Shown: positions 11,697-23,952, counted from the first letter of the stretch. The stretch: 64,000 nucleotides of DNA from Cricetomys ansorgei (GCA_026225945.1 JAMJFZ010002307.1:8227501-8291500); one strand, 5' to 3'. Notes: generated by a model not told the origin, from the sequence alone. Numbers and translations: made by a program.

Positions 11697-11896
11697 CAGT
11701 GATTCTAAATCTTCATAATGCTGATAACTTTTAATATAGTTCTTCATGTTGTGGGGACCCCAAACCATAAAACTATTTCTGTAGTTACTTCATAACTGTA
11801 ATTTTGCTATTGGTATGAATTGTCATGTAAATATCTAGTACAAAGGATGATCTTAGGCTACCCTGTAAAAGTCACAACCCACAGGTTAAGAACAAC
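11697..11896. mobile_element. URR1-type hAT (Charlie-like) DNA transposon fossil
   Basis: The left end CAGTGATTCTAAATCTTC and right end CAGGTTAAGAACAACT are diverged terminal inverted repeats. Inside are ATAGTTCTTCATGTTGTGGG, CTTCATAACTGTAATTTTGC and AAAAGTCACAACCCACAGG, matching the rodent URR1 non-autonomous family. I could not see a convincing 8-bp target duplication here, unlike the copy at 47.5 kb. Confidence 0.75.
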
Positions 11897-12224
11897 TATA
11901 TGGATGAAAGCATCATTTTCATGATACATCTCCTTTTCAATCCCTTTCTATCCATTTTCCCCCATTTAATGATACATATCCAAGAACATAGACTCTGAAA
12001 TCCTCAGGTCCAGTAGCTTCATAAGGAAAATTCTGCCTAATAGAAATCTCCCAGAGAACAGAGTATGTACAGCTAAGAATAATTACCTTGGGAGAACCAC
12101 ATTGTGTCAGTCCAGAACAAAGTCATAGAATCATTTCAAAAATGTTTCAGAGCCACAAGGGTTATATATTTGTATCTCTTCTCTGTATTTAAGATTGAGT
12201 CCTCAAGGATATGTATGGAGAGGT
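11897..12224. other. Unassigned sequence
   Basis: No recognisable repeat or gene signal. Confidence 0.5.
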
Positions 12225-12231
12225 GTATATA

Positions 12232-12272
<41 letters not shown>

Positions 12273-12388
12273 GTATATACACGTATACATGCATATATAT
12301 GTGTACGTGTATATACATGTATATGTGTATATATATATATACATATACATACACACAAACACACACACACACACATATATATATATAT
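12225..12388. repeat. CA/TA/TG complex microsatellite
   Basis: (CA)n, (TA)n, mixed CATA/TGTA, (TA)n, (CA)n and (TA)n occur in near-symmetrical order. It produces several overlapping open frames on both strands that translate to Y/I/C/H repeats and are not genes. Confidence 0.95.
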
Positions 12389-13133
12389 CCTGCTATATGT
12401 TAAAATTCATACCATAACCTGTTCCAGTGTGTATTTGACCATGTGCACTTGGAGCACTTCCCGTGGGTCCTCTTTCTAGGTTCCATCAAGCTCTGCACCA
12501 GAAGTCAGTCATCCGCCATGTGCTGCTCTAATTGCGAGCGCATTGGATGGCTGCATTCCTTCAGGACCCTCTTTTTAACGTTGTCATGGTTGTCATCACT
12601 GTTTTCAGCTTTTTGGTTTTATTGCAGTTTTATTTTCTGTAATTTTCTTGAAATGTGGAAGAGAGAGCTTTGCTGTGATAAATGGGATGGGGAGCCCATA
12701 GCTCAGTCACTAGTTTGTTCATAGATTGACCGTTGAGTGTAAAGGATGTGACGCTAAGATCAAGCTTGATGAGATGCACTGTTGCGTGGGCAATGATTCA
12801 TGCCTCTTTCCGAAGTTGCCACCTTTATGTCTGAGTCCTGCCTCATTTTTCATGTTTCCTTTTTAATAGATATCTAGAAGGACAAAAATCTGCCCAAACT
12901 ACAGCCTAGGCTAAAATGAATACAATGGGCTATCCATTAAGCATATATACTTGATTTATATGGTTGCATTTCTTAGGCTCTCATGATAATGAGTTTATGG
13001 CATGATTTTATATAGAAAAGAATTGTTTGAATTTTGCCTTATTCCTCTTGTGTCTGTTCATAAGAACTTATCTGTGATGAAAATATATCAAAAATGTAAA
13101 ATGTTTCATATTATTTGTTTTATTGTGATTCAT
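12389..13133. other. Repeat-free block with retained CpGs
   Basis: About nine CpGs fall between 12460 and 12815 (e.g. TAATTGCGAGCGCATTGG, GTTGCGTGGGCAATG), far denser than in the flanks. No repeat family is recognised. The 93-codon frame 12443-12724 starts in this block, but I see no domain and no clear splice sites. It could be a conserved element, an untranslated exon, or a less methylated patch. Confidence 0.45.
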
Positions 13134-13312
13134 TGAAAAAGGCTATTTTTGAGGAAATACACACACACACATACATGTATATATATATTAAATTTATTAT
13201 ATATACTACATACTATATATTATATATAATATATATACATATTAACATACATATATGTTAAATTATATATATATATATATATATATTTCCCCCAAAATAG
13301 CTTTTTTCAGTA
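13134..13312. repeat. AT-rich fold-back with ~25-bp inverted arms
   Basis: The left arm ATTGAAAAAGGCTATTTTTG (13134-13161) is complementary to the right arm CCCCAAAATAGCTTTTTTCA (13287-13312) with a few mismatches. Between them lie CA and TA runs and several smaller TA palindromes (e.g. TATATTATATATAATATA near 13217). Confidence 0.75.
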
Positions 13313-14096
13313 TATATATTAGTTGACTTTTAAAAATTAGCTTTTATCCAATGACTGTGGACACTTCTTTCTAACTTTGATTAACCTGCTCTGAGAAAGC
13401 TGACCTGTTGATAAGAAGTTATCGTTGCCAGGTTCCATTGTCAATAAGAAGCAAATCCCTTCCCTGACACAGTTCATAACAAGAAAAAGGAGACATATAA
13501 ATCCTCATTTCATTGTTTGTATCATAAAATCTTAAAATATTCTTTAATAGAGGTGTAGTTCAGATGAGAACAGGGAAAATAAATTTTTAAAAAAATACAG
13601 AAAATGGAGGAGGTAAGGAAACATATACGTTATTTGGTTCATTTTACTTTTTGCAATATTTGGTATTGAAATCTTGGCCTTGCATTTCTGATATAAAAAC
13701 ATCATCACTGAGCTCCCCCTTGTTCTAACAAGTACTTGAATAGTTGTACTAATTAAAACGTAATATGGGGGCCCTCTACCAGAAAAAAAAAAAAAGAGAC
13801 ACTGGCTATGTATCTGCAGATGGGAAGATTGGGGGTTTGACTTAGGAAAGAAAGTATCACTAGACAGAATCTGGATGAGGGATGTGTGACTTCCCCCAAG
13901 AAACAAGTTATCATAATCAAACTTACTGGCTGTTTTATTGGTAAACATAGACGGATTTGTTATTTTCATGAAATGTGAATCATACGGATGGAGTGATGGT
14001 TTATTGATTAAATTATGTACTGCTTTTTGACTCAGCTCTTGGAGACTTGCTGCCCTCTTTTGACTTCTTGCAGCACTGCATTCATGCATGATGCTT

Positions 14097-14098
<2 letters not shown>
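13313..14098. other. Unassigned sequence
   Basis: No recognised repeat. The 198-codon minus frame 13544-14140 begins inside the adjacent (AC)21 tract and is discussed under rejected items. Confidence 0.5.

Positions 14099-14140
<42 letters not shown>
14099..14140. repeat. (AC)21 microsatellite
   Basis: A pure dinucleotide run of 42 nt. Confidence 0.97.
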
Positions 14141-14143
<3 letters not shown>

Positions 14144-14589
14144 GATTTTATAAAAGGAACCTTAAACTAAAGAACATATGAATAATGGGAAACATTTTCA
14201 CAAATTAATTTTATGAAAAACCATTGTTTTTCCTTCCCTATTACCTACCAGTAGTCTTTACAATGCATAAAACAAAATGAAACAAAAAACATTTAAGATA
14301 TTTCTATTCATTCCCTAGTCACCAGTCTTAATTTCCATCACATTCCGAAGACTCAGATAGTTGTAATTGAGTTTCTTAACTACTCTCTACTCAATTTAGA
14401 TTCAAAGTAGTACTTTAATAACAATGGCACACAATTGTAAAAGGCTAAAAATCCTTAATACATGATATTTAGAAAACTAGATGTCAGCATTTAAATAATG
14501 TAATTCTACCATCTTCTCATATAATGGGCAAAATAAAATAAAATTATTTGAATATTTAATTGTAAGACATAATAATGTGAAATTAATAC
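14141..14589. other. Unassigned AT-rich sequence
   Basis: No signal is recognised. Confidence 0.5.
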
Positions 14590-15230
14590 ATCAAAAGCAG
14601 CAAAACCCTCCATATTCTGCTCAGAAAATGACTCTTTGACATCAATCACACAATATGGGTGATAAAATAAAAAAAATGGACAAATAGAATTCTACCAAAA
14701 TAAAATCTTCTAAAAATCTAAATAAATCATCACCAGAGCAGAAATACAGCCTATAGAATAGAAGGTAATACTTTAAATATTTCAAATCTAAAGAGCCTAA
14801 AGAACAGAGTGTAGAAAAAAATACAAATAAAACAACAACAAAAAAAAAACAAACTATAGTGTAACCTGGTTAAAATTGCAGAATGTGAAGAGATATTTGT
14901 TGAAACAAGATGTTTGTATATTTGTTGAAAAAAAGCATACAAAATAATGTTTAATATCATTAAGAATCAGATGCCAATTATAAAGACAATGAAGCATCAC
15001 CTACTACATACTTGCTAGAAGAACAACTGTTAAAAGGGCAAAGATATCAAGGCAGCACTTGATAAGGAACACAGGGGCAGGAAGCCCTTGTAGAGCTTTG
15101 TAGAAATTAAGGCAGCACAGTTACTCTGGAAGAGAGTATGATGATTTCTCAAAAAATTTTGAACACATGGAACATGTTTTCTGCTACTGGTAGATTCTGT
15201 ACTTTGTATAGCTACAAAACACTTTATACA
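14590..15230 (+). mobile_element. Ancient L1 (L1M-like) ORF2 fragment, part 1
   Basis: Blocks parallel to mammalian L1 ORF2 downstream of the RT domain: AAATGGACAAATAGAATTCT, TCACCAGAGCAGAAATACAG, ATGTTTAATATCATTAAGAA, CAAAGATATCAAGGCAGCAC and ACAGTTACTCTGGAAGAGAG. No open frame of useful length remains. It continues beyond a microsatellite at 15540. Confidence 0.7.
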
Positions 15231-15410
15231 TTCTATATTTACATAATATATATAATACATAGAAATGCATGTCAAATATAACATATATAATGTAAAATAT
15301 ATCATCTACAGCATATATAACTTATAACACATACACACTTATTATATATGTGTGTGTGTGTATATACATATACATATATAAATATACATATATACATATA
15401 TATATATATA
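15231..15410. repeat. TA/TG-rich low-complexity tract in L1
   Basis: A run of TATA, TACA and TGTG repeats (pure TG 15350-15361, TATA 15395-15411) separates two co-linear L1 pieces. Confidence 0.85.
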
Positions 15411-15539
15411 TCATTTTGAAACAGAGGGAGACTGAGAGAAGGAAGGAGACTAGCTGAAGGGATAAGGGGTGCAGAGATATTAGGGGAGTAAGTAGGAGCA
15501 AATTCATAATGTAATTGAAAGGGAAATCATGCTAAAAGG

Positions 15540-15860
15540 ATCTGCATATCTGTGTGTTTTAGCATTATTTAAAATAGCAAAAATAGGAACTCAATCTAAG
15601 TGTGCATCTATCAATGACTAGATAAATAAAATGTTATATGTATCCATGATAGAATTCTATTTAGCAAATAAAAGAATGGAATCTTGCTATTTGCACCAAT
15701 ATGGATGAATCTGGGTAACAATTATGTTAAGTAACATAAGTTAAGCATAGAAAGACATTTTGCTTATGTAGAACCTTAGGAGAGTGATCTCATTTAATCA
15801 GATGAGGAAATGATTGTTATGGTGGGTGTTTCAGGGAAGAGAAATCAGTGAAGGAACATC
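15540..15860 (+). mobile_element. Ancient L1 (L1M-like) ORF2 fragment, part 2
   Basis: Co-linear with part 1: TTAAAATAGCAAAAATAGGA, CTAAGTGTGCATCTATCAAT, GACTAGATAAATAAAATGTT and CACCAATATGGATGAATCTG are the C-terminal ORF2 blocks, followed by GTTTCAGGGAAGAG of the 3'UTR region. Parts 1 and 2 are most simply one old insertion. Confidence 0.75.
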
Positions 15861-15969
15861 TGTGGGGAGGGGAGAAATTTCAGTTATATATAGGAATAAG
15901 TTCAATCAGTCTACTTAATTATACAGACTATTATCACAGATGCATTATTCAATTATTGAACATTGTTAG

Positions 15970-16180
15970 AGGCTGGAAAGATGTCTCAATGAGGGAGAGT
16001 TCTGACTGCTCTTGCAGAGGACCTTGGTTCAGTTCTCAACACCAATTAATGATGTGTGGCTCACAACTGTTTGTGTTTAGCTCCCAGGAATCCCTTGTCC
16101 TCTTCTGACCTCCCCAGACACTGATATGCATGCACACACAGATGCTCACATCTTTATACATAAATAATGAAGTAAATCTA
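15970..16180 (+). mobile_element. B2/B3-type SINE
   Basis: The tRNA-like head GAGGCTGGAAAGATGTCTCA and the B-box region CCTTGGTTCAGTTCTCAACA are followed by TGTGGCTCACAACTG, CCCAGGAATCCCTTGTCC and a TAAATAATGAAGTAAAT tail. Confidence 0.88.
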
Positions 16181-16625
16181 AATGACAGGAATAGAGAAAT
16201 TGTTACCAACATTAATGTAGAGTGCTCATGGGATAAAGCTAATAATGTGACATAATCTATACTTTATTATTTAAATTTATTTTCCCACAATGTATATATA
16301 TATACTAAATGTGTTGTATATGATGCATATGTCATTTACACATTTTAATATTAAAATTTAAATTACAGAATTGTTGACTGACGGGAAAAAACATGTTGTA
16401 GAGATTATGATTGCATAGGGATCATTCTGTAGAACATTATAGAAAACAAGAGGAAAATGGTACGTAATTATAAACCAATGCCAGACCACCAGTGATGTTA
16501 AGAATCACCCGTGTCTGTTGAAGTTTATTTACTAACAGGGCTCTGTATCAAGTCAAATATAGACAAACCACATGAAAGAAGCTTTCCAGTGAACTGTTAT
16601 CATGGTCTGGTGTCAGAAGTCCCAG
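16181..16625. other. Unassigned sequence
   Basis: AT-rich; no family is recognised. It leads directly into the minisatellite. Confidence 0.5.
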
Positions 16626-16790
16626 TATCATAAGGGTATCATAAGAAGGTATCGTAAGAATGTATCATAAGTAAGCATCATAAAAAGGTATCATAATTAG
16701 GTATCATAAAAAGGTATCATAAGAAGGGTATCATAAGAAGGGTATCATAACAAGGGTATCATAAGAAGGCCTGGTATCATAAGGGACATA
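16626..16790. repeat. Minisatellite, 12 copies of a 13-14-bp unit
   Basis: The core TATCATAA (or a one-base variant) starts at 16626, 16637, 16650, 16663, 16676, 16689, 16702, 16715, 16729, 16743, 16757 and 16775. Spacing is mostly 13 bp in the first half and 14 bp in the second, where the linker gains a G. It ends with a slightly longer, interrupted last unit. Confidence 0.92.
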
Positions 16791-16803
16791 GGAGGGTCTT
16801 CTT

Positions 16804-16826
16804 CACACACACACACACACACACAG
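16804..16826. repeat. (CA)11 microsatellite
   Basis: A short pure dinucleotide run, 14 bp after the minisatellite. Confidence 0.95.
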
Positions 16827-18853
16827 GCTTGGTCCAAGTTGTTATTTTCACAGCTGGTATGTTTTGTGAGGCTGCTGGTATTTGAGGCTATTGTGAACTA
16901 AAAAGGGAACAGGGTCTTGGGGCTGGAGAAAAAATCTGACCTAATTTATAGTTCTTATCAAAGTTCAATGTATCTGTGTGTTTCAAATGACTGAAACCCT
17001 TAGAGTCAATTTTAGAATTCTAAAAAATGTTAATCTTGGTAAATTTTTATAACCAATCCCACTTGTTTTATGGAAATGCAAATTATTTAAAATCCTCATT
17101 GACCACGCTTGGTAGCATTACTCCACATCTGTGAAGTTCTTAATCCTAAAAGTACTTGCATTAATGGCTAGATTAAAATCCACAAGATGTATTGATAACG
17201 TGATAAAATATCTGGACTGATTGTGGCCACGCCCTCCTGGTAAGGGGAGTCCATGTCATTAATGGTCATTCACTTTGCCCCAGTTGCCTCATCACTTAAA
17301 TATCTCATAGAGGGACCTGCGTAATTTGTGAACAGATCTTTCTGTGTCACGTGCAATACTAGAACTCAAACAATCTTTCTGTTTTATCTCATTACTTCAA
17401 ATGTTATGCATAGCATATAAACCTTATGTAAATACTATTTACAAGAATTTCCATTACTTTAATTTTCTAAAATAATACATGTTAGTTTCTTAATTTTGTA
17501 CATATCATACTAATTATTTTTCCCATGGCAGTTATAGGAGAGAGTGCATCAAGTCAGTTGTAACTTTCTCATATTTAGCTTAATACTAACTGAGTAAACT
17601 GATGGCAATAATTTAGGTACATCAGCATGAAATATATTTGTCTCCTGGTAACAGTAAATATTTACATTAAAACTTTGCTTCCAAACCACATCCTATACTT
17701 TTATTGAGCACCAAAATTGTAGCAAAAAAAATTTGGAGTGATGAGAGGGACTCAATACATTTCAGAAGTTGAAATGAAGCCAGATATGATGATATGGATT
17801 CCAAACAGTTCACTTCATTCCTACATTTAGTCTAGAACAGATACTGTGGGCATATTAATTTTAAAAGTGACATAGTTTTCTTACTGAAATGTTTTTCTCA
17901 TTAATGGAAGAACATCTTTTTATTCCCTTTTTTAATCTTGAAAGTCTTCAGTATAAGATTCTCTCCTATGCTCTCAGCTCATTTTTATAACAAGAACAAT
18001 CCTTTTACTTGAAAGCCTTCTTTGTGCTTGTTTCTCAGAATAGCAATCATTTCCTGGCTCATTAATTTCAAATAATTAACTACTCATCCACCAACATAAC
18101 CAGCATGTACTAGTACTACACAAATCACCATGTACTTAGCATTTACTTTCTCTAATCTCTACCAGTAAGCTCTTCATTGCTTTTTATACTGTCTTAATAC
18201 ATGCTAAATATTATTTGTGTCTAGTTTAGAAGGCTGCTTATAGTAAGATTAATATGATAGCATATTTTATATTGAAATATATGATCTATATTCAATATAT
18301 TATATGTTATTATTCTATTGCAGAGTTACAGACATTCAATTATTCCCAACTTATTGCTTCTCACAGTCAATTGGATATATGAGGTCACTAATACACGCAA
18401 TTAGAAAAAGATCAATATTATTGAAAATGCAACCACATTAAAGGACAAAGTTAACTTCTAGGAACAAAGCATTTCATTTCAGGTGCAGACCACTGCTCCT
18501 AATGTCACTCGTTGGTAACTGCTATTGAAGTTGTGCACGCATCTAAAGTTGGTAAATAAAACCATTCAAAGAAAATATTCTCACTTGAAAACTTAAAAGC
18601 AAAGATAGGAGTGGGTGTAAGGCAGTCATGGAGTGGTTCCTTAAACTAGATTTCAAAGTCACTTGTGGGCAAAACATACACAACGGAAACAAATACTACA
18701 TATTCTAAATAGACGGTTCCTGGAGCATTGCCAGAGATGCCCATGGCATGGATGCCCATCAGATAGGCACATACGATCTATGCCAAAATCATGTGGAATC
18801 CATAAAGTAAAAATTAACATTTGCAAAACAAAACAAAATGTAAAACAAACTTG
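16827..18853. other. Unassigned stretch
   Basis: About 2 kb without recognised repeats. A GC-richer patch at 17220-17350 holds GTGGCCACGCCCTCCTGG and an E-box in GTGTCACGTGCAA. No open frame is worth calling. Confidence 0.45.
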
Positions 18854-18925
18854 AGCCAACATGCTTGCTACCTCAGCAGTCAGAAGGCTGAAACAGGAGG
18901 TTCAAAATGTTATAGTAAGAAACTA
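18854..18925 (+). mobile_element. B1-derived SINE fragment
   Basis: GAGCCAACATGCTTGCTACC followed by TCAGAAGGCTGAAACAGGAG looks like the first half of a B1/B4 body, truncated at about 18920. Confidence 0.5.
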
Positions 18926-19053
18926 CTTTTTTTTTTCTTTTTGAGTTTCAAATTCATATTTTCAAAGCAATTGATACAAGGAAGACAAATATCTCTGACT
19001 AATAAGCATAGTAAAATTGTCCTGAAAATGTATTTTGAAAACTCAATGAGTGA

Positions 19054-19250
19054 GGCTGGTGAGAGAGTAGTTAAGACTGCTAGTAGCCTAGTTCAGGTTC
19101 TAACGCTCACACTGGGCAGCTAACATTACCTGTTACTTCACCTTCAGGGTATCTGAACCACTCTTCTGGCCTCGGGACAATTTGCTCACATGTACATACC
19201 CTCACAACTGTGCATACACATGCACATACCTAAAAAGTTAAAATCTTCAA
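19054..19250 (+). mobile_element. B3-type SINE
   Basis: The head GGCTGGTGAGAGAGTAGTTA is followed by CAGGTTCTAACGCTCACACT (B-box region), CTGTTACTTCACCTTCAGGG, CACTCTTCTGGCCTCGGGAC and CATGCACATACC, then an A-rich tail. Confidence 0.8.
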
Positions 19251-22200
19251 AAAAAGAGAAGGAAATAAGGAAAATAATTTAACTTTAAAAAAATGAATGA
19301 GAAGACCACAATGTTCAAAACTTTAAAGTAATTCACACTTGTGGTTGCATGTGGGTACATTTTCTACATATGTGCACTGTGATAGACAGTGAAAAATTAA
19401 AAGAAAATATTTGTTTCATAGACATAATTGTATTTATTTAGGCATATGCAAATGAGTTATTTAATCATGGGAGAGATTTGTTTGTCACTGTAGAAGTTTA
19501 CTTTGAACTTAATATGGAAAACTGTATTTATGTTTCCTTGAATGGAAATACAAAAGAACATAAAACTTCAAATCTACTGAGTTATTTTAAGCTCTCAAAA
19601 TGAGTTTGATATCATCAAATAGGTTATTTTTTGCTGTGTTAGAAATAAATCCATATTTCTTCATTTGTACTTCCAATTACTGAAGGAAAATTAGATGATT
19701 TTTATACCCAGTAGGCTCTCACTCAGCTATTGTGGGGCACCATTTGGATATAGTAGTTTTACTTTGTATCTTCTTGAGCATAAGCCTATTTATTAAACAT
19801 GTCATAATTCTTCATAGGGAAAGTTGGACTAAAGTACATTTCCTAAACTTCCTTTTTGAACATTCAGTTATGTTTAAATGATTATAAACTAGACATTTGC
19901 ATTCAAGTGTATGTTACAGCCCATATAATCTTCTAAAAACAAGATTGATTTATGTGGAATTTCTTCAATAAATACAATCATAAAATTATTAATCAAGGTC
20001 AGGGTGTGACTGAGTAACTGAATGTTTACATAACATGAACAAAATCTTGGACTAGATCTACAGCACTTCCATGAAATATTGATCTGAGCATTCATTACAC
20101 TAGATTGTATTAGCCATTATGATTGCCTTAGTCACTAACTACAATGTAGTATATATGAATAGCAACCATGTCTCAATGTTCAGAAATCTTATATTCATGT
20201 TTAAAGTTTTGAGTTTTTGCCAACTCAGTATTACATGAAGATGCTTCAACAGAGGCCTTAGCTTTTAGCTGTAAACTCGCCCAGCACTGTTTCTTTAGGC
20301 ATCCAGAGATTTGAGAAATGGAACAAACATCCTTTGGCATTCATCAAATGCTGTGTTCTATCTCACATTCTTGGCATTACACATGGGATCCTTCATCTAA
20401 AACACAAATCTAGAAAACCTTAAAGTAATATAAAAATTTGATGTGGTCACACAAAAAATCATCAACATCTGCTTCCCCATCTGCATCTCTTCTTACCTTC
20501 TTTCTGTCTTCCTTTCAGAATTAATTTCATCTTCACTGAAGATGTAATACTTCCCCCTTTTAGTTCACAGACACTCACAATTATAGTTCTTCTGCTTAGA
20601 ATAAGTCACCTTCCTATTCTATGACTTGTGTTCATTGTCTTAGCATAGACTCATTTTCTAAGCAGAAAATGATACTGAATTTCTTATGATAACTTTTTTA
20701 GATTGGCCAAGAATCCATCAAGTAGAAAGGCACAAAGATTGGATACATCTGTTTTCTGATCACATTTATCATAAGAAAATAGTGAGGTGCAGTTTCAAGG
20801 CTCTGAATTTGCTCTCTCTATCTCTGATGGACCTTAAATTTTCATACTCTGATACTATCTGTTAAGTAAAGATAAATTTAGTATTCTGGGTTAAGGAGGC
20901 TTATTAATTTTTTAATGAAAATGGAACAATATTACTAGCTAGTTATTTAATTTGTTTCATCATTTATTTTAAATTCCTATCATTTGATGTCCACATAATA
21001 TATAACACACAATTATCTTTTATCTTACATTCTGACAAAGTTGAATGAACAAGTAAGTGGCTTTTGTGTAACTCTTCCAGGCATATATAATTGCATAATA
21101 TCTGATTGCTAACTTGGCTTTACCTTTGTAATAAATAGTAGTCTGTTTACGACCTAATTTATCATCTTGCATGTTACCAATAAAGTTACTGGATATTATT
21201 CAATTGGCATAAAAAAAGATAACTTAGAATAAAAGTGTGTAGTTCCCCTGGCTTGATTGGTTTAATAAAAACACAATAGACAACAAGTTCATATTCTATA
21301 CATCTGTGGAATTACCCAATTCGAGGATGAAAGTTCTATAAACCCCTTCCTGCCTCAGCATTTTGTTATAACCAAGTTTAACTATAGCATAAATATTTTT
21401 GCTTACTTGTTTTGTTTTAGAGATAAAAGTGTCACAATGTAGTTCTTCCAGTTTCCTTCTAAGTCGTGATTTTATTTCACCCTCCAAGAACAGATATACC
21501 ATACCTGACTCATACTAATCTCCCACCATCTCTCTGTCTCTCTCTTTCCACCAAGCCCTTCATTCTAATAGACATCAAAGTTTGAGACTTTAAAATTTTT
21601 ATCATTGGGATTTAATTATAAATACTAAAATAATTCTGACACTTAGACCAATTTCTTCCAATATAAGTCTTTATAGTGTTTAGCAAATCCTGAAGAAAAA
21701 TGAGTTAGTGTGAGAAAATTCTGAGAGGAGGTAATGGAGAAGTTGCATGTGATGAAGTAGCCATGTTTGATAAATAATGAAAAGCGGGAAGGGGGATAAA
21801 GCAGAAGTTAGATGAGGTCTCGAGACTCTGACAATGATGAGTAATAGAGAACAATAAGGTGTGAAATATACTAACTTGAAAGAAAAGAACAGAAAATCAT
21901 AATACTGGAAAAGGAAAGTGAGTAACTTCTGAAGCATTCAAATAGTTTGGCAATGAAAACTGTGAAATCAACATATAAGAGAACAAGTGAATGCTTTCAG
22001 AAACATGTTTAGGGGACTACAATGATTTCCTGAAGATGATATTGATAAAGCAGACTAAAAAGACCTTCAAAATCTGCAAAAAAGAAGAGTTTATTAATCA
22101 CTCCAGTTATAGAACATAGCAGCATAAAGAGATAGCAGTTAATGTAATGAATAATGCTTATAGTACTTTGAGGAGTAATAGATGTTCATTTATATAGAAA

Positions 22201-22289
22201 AAATGAATCTCACATCTGTTCCTCTATTCCCTTAATAATACCAAAAGTACAATTCTAATAGCATATCTAAAATAGTATTCTATATTATC
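19251..22289. other. Unassigned AT-rich stretch
   Basis: About 3 kb with no family I can name and no credible frame. A T-rich/CTCT patch lies near 21522-21548. This is the longest unassigned piece of the window. Confidence 0.45.
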
Positions 22290-22660
22290 TCTCCTTGTTT
22301 ATGAAAATTTTTTCTTTCATACTATGCATCACTACCAGTTTCCCCTCCCTCCAATCCTCCTAACTGCCCCCTACCTCCTCTCTCCCCCAGATACACTCCC
22401 CTATGTCCCTTCAGAAAAGAGCAGGCCTCAAAAAAATATCAGTCAAACATTATACAACAAGACACAGTAAGACAAGGCACACACCCTTATGTTAAAGCCA
22501 GATTAGGCAACCCAGAAGGAAGAAAAGCTTCTCAAGAGCAAGCAAAAGCATAAGAGAGACGCCTACTCCCATGGGTAAGAGTCCCACAAAAACACCACAA
22601 TAATAGCCCTAACATGTACACATATACATCAGACCCATGTAGGCTTGTTGTGATATGAAA
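22290..22660 (-). mobile_element. L1 3'UTR fragment
   Basis: The C-rich plus strand holds CTACCTCCTCTCTCCCCCAG, CAGAAAAGAGCAGGCCTC, AGGCAACCCAGAAGGAAG, CATAAGAGAGACGCC and AGAGTCCCACAAAAACACCA. This is the antisense of the G-rich rodent L1 3'UTR. It ends about 30 bp before the left LTR of the next element. Confidence 0.8.
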
Positions 22661-22689
22661 TCATCTGGGAGACAAAATTATACAGGTAA

Positions 22690-23039
22690 TGTAGGAACAT
22701 GCCTTGTAGTGGTATGCTTACTATGGTTGCTCATCATGAAAGAGACAGAGACATATTTATATGTGCAAGCCCTGCCAGACCTCAGCAGAGGGAACCACCA
22801 TTATATCAGGTTCCATCCTGGACAGTGGAACTAGGATTGTCTGATCCCAGGTGATTTTACTGATTTAGAACTCATTAGGTATTCTAGAGCTAGCACATGC
22901 AGATCATAAACAATCAAACATCCCCCAAATAAATCCAAAACCTGCAAACAATACAAGACACCAAGACATAGGGGGTCCCTTACTCAACATAACATAAAAC
23001 AATTATTTTATACATAACTAAAAATAAACTTCTACAACA
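22690..23039 (-). mobile_element. LTR element copy A: left (3') LTR
   Basis: It is about 350 bp and pairs with 23953-24302 at clearly recognisable identity over its whole length (shared blocks GACAGTGGAAC-like, GCACATGCAGATCATAA, ATAAAACAATTATTTTATA, ATAACTAAAAATAAACTTCT). It is bounded TGTAGG..TACAACA. On the minus strand it starts TGTTGTAGAAG and reads as a canonical TG..CA LTR. It is probably ERVK-like; the family name is not certain. Confidence 0.75.
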
Positions 23040-23952
23040 ATTTCCATTTTCAGTATAAGCCAATCAAAAATTGTTTAATCTCTACAATACAATTTAATTC
23101 TACACCAGCAAAACAATTTAAAGAGAAACTATCATTATGGTTGCTAGTACACAGGAACAAATGAAACTAAACACTTTTCACAATGTATTTGGACAATAGA
23201 AAAACATTATTGATGTCCAATTATCTGGAATTCACTCACAATCTTCTGGGATCCTCCAAAGTGCTTGGATCACCTCTTAGGCTCTGCCCTCTGCAGCACA
23301 CACAACGTGTCCTCCAGACTCCAGCAGGTTCCCCTCCACTGTTGCTGCTATTCTTGGTAGTTGTCCCATGGTACTGGTATCTTCAGACTGCTAAGGTCTT
23401 CTGCAGCAATTGGACTTCACTTTCACCAATAGTCTATCCTGGCCTCTCTTCATGGTGCCAAGCCTCAGCTTCTTTACATAATCCCTTCAATCTGGGCCTT
23501 CAACTGCTACTGAGGCTGCACTTTTACCAATGACCTCTCTTGGCTTCTCACAGCGCCAAGTTTCAGCTGCTCACAAAAGACCTCTTCATGCCTTCAAAAC
23601 AAGTCCAGCTGGTTAACTCTTACAGTACTAAGTTTTGCTACCAGCATGAGATACAGCCTTGACCAGTTCTGAAAGACAGCTTCTGTGTGCTGACACTGAG
23701 GAAACACTTTCCAAATTTTAAGATAGAGTCTGGTTTGCATGAAAAACAACTGATAACATTGTCTGCAGGAAGAGTTACCTCATAGGATAGAATTCTCATC
23801 ACCATAGCAAATGTGTCTTGTCAGAACTGTCTCACCTCACCAAGTATCTGGAAAAGTTTGCACAAAACAAAACAAAATGGATTCTTCAAGGTCTAGAATT
23901 TCTTATCTTCCTTGTTTTCAAGTTGGATTCTCTGATGTGATGTCATGCCCCA
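23040..23952 (-). mobile_element. LTR element copy A: short non-coding interior
   Basis: 913 bp lie between the two LTRs. No gag, pol or env similarity is visible and both strands are rich in stops, so this is a non-autonomous element or a heavily deleted provirus. It aligns block for block with the interior of copy B (e.g. GTCCAATTATCTGGAATTCA, GTGCCAAGCCTCA, GAGGAAACACTTTCCA) but lacks about 0.5 kb present there. Orientation follows from the purine tract next to the left LTR of copy B. Confidence 0.7.

Noticed and set aside
12104..12479. Five overlapping frames on both strands around 12.2-12.4 kb
   Set aside because: All translate the CA/TA microsatellite into H/T/Y/I/C/V repeats.
13544..14140. 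198-codon minus-strand frame, the longest in the window
   Set aside because: It starts with a C/V repeat translated from the (AC)21 microsatellite and has no domain, no conservation clue and no splice or promoter context.
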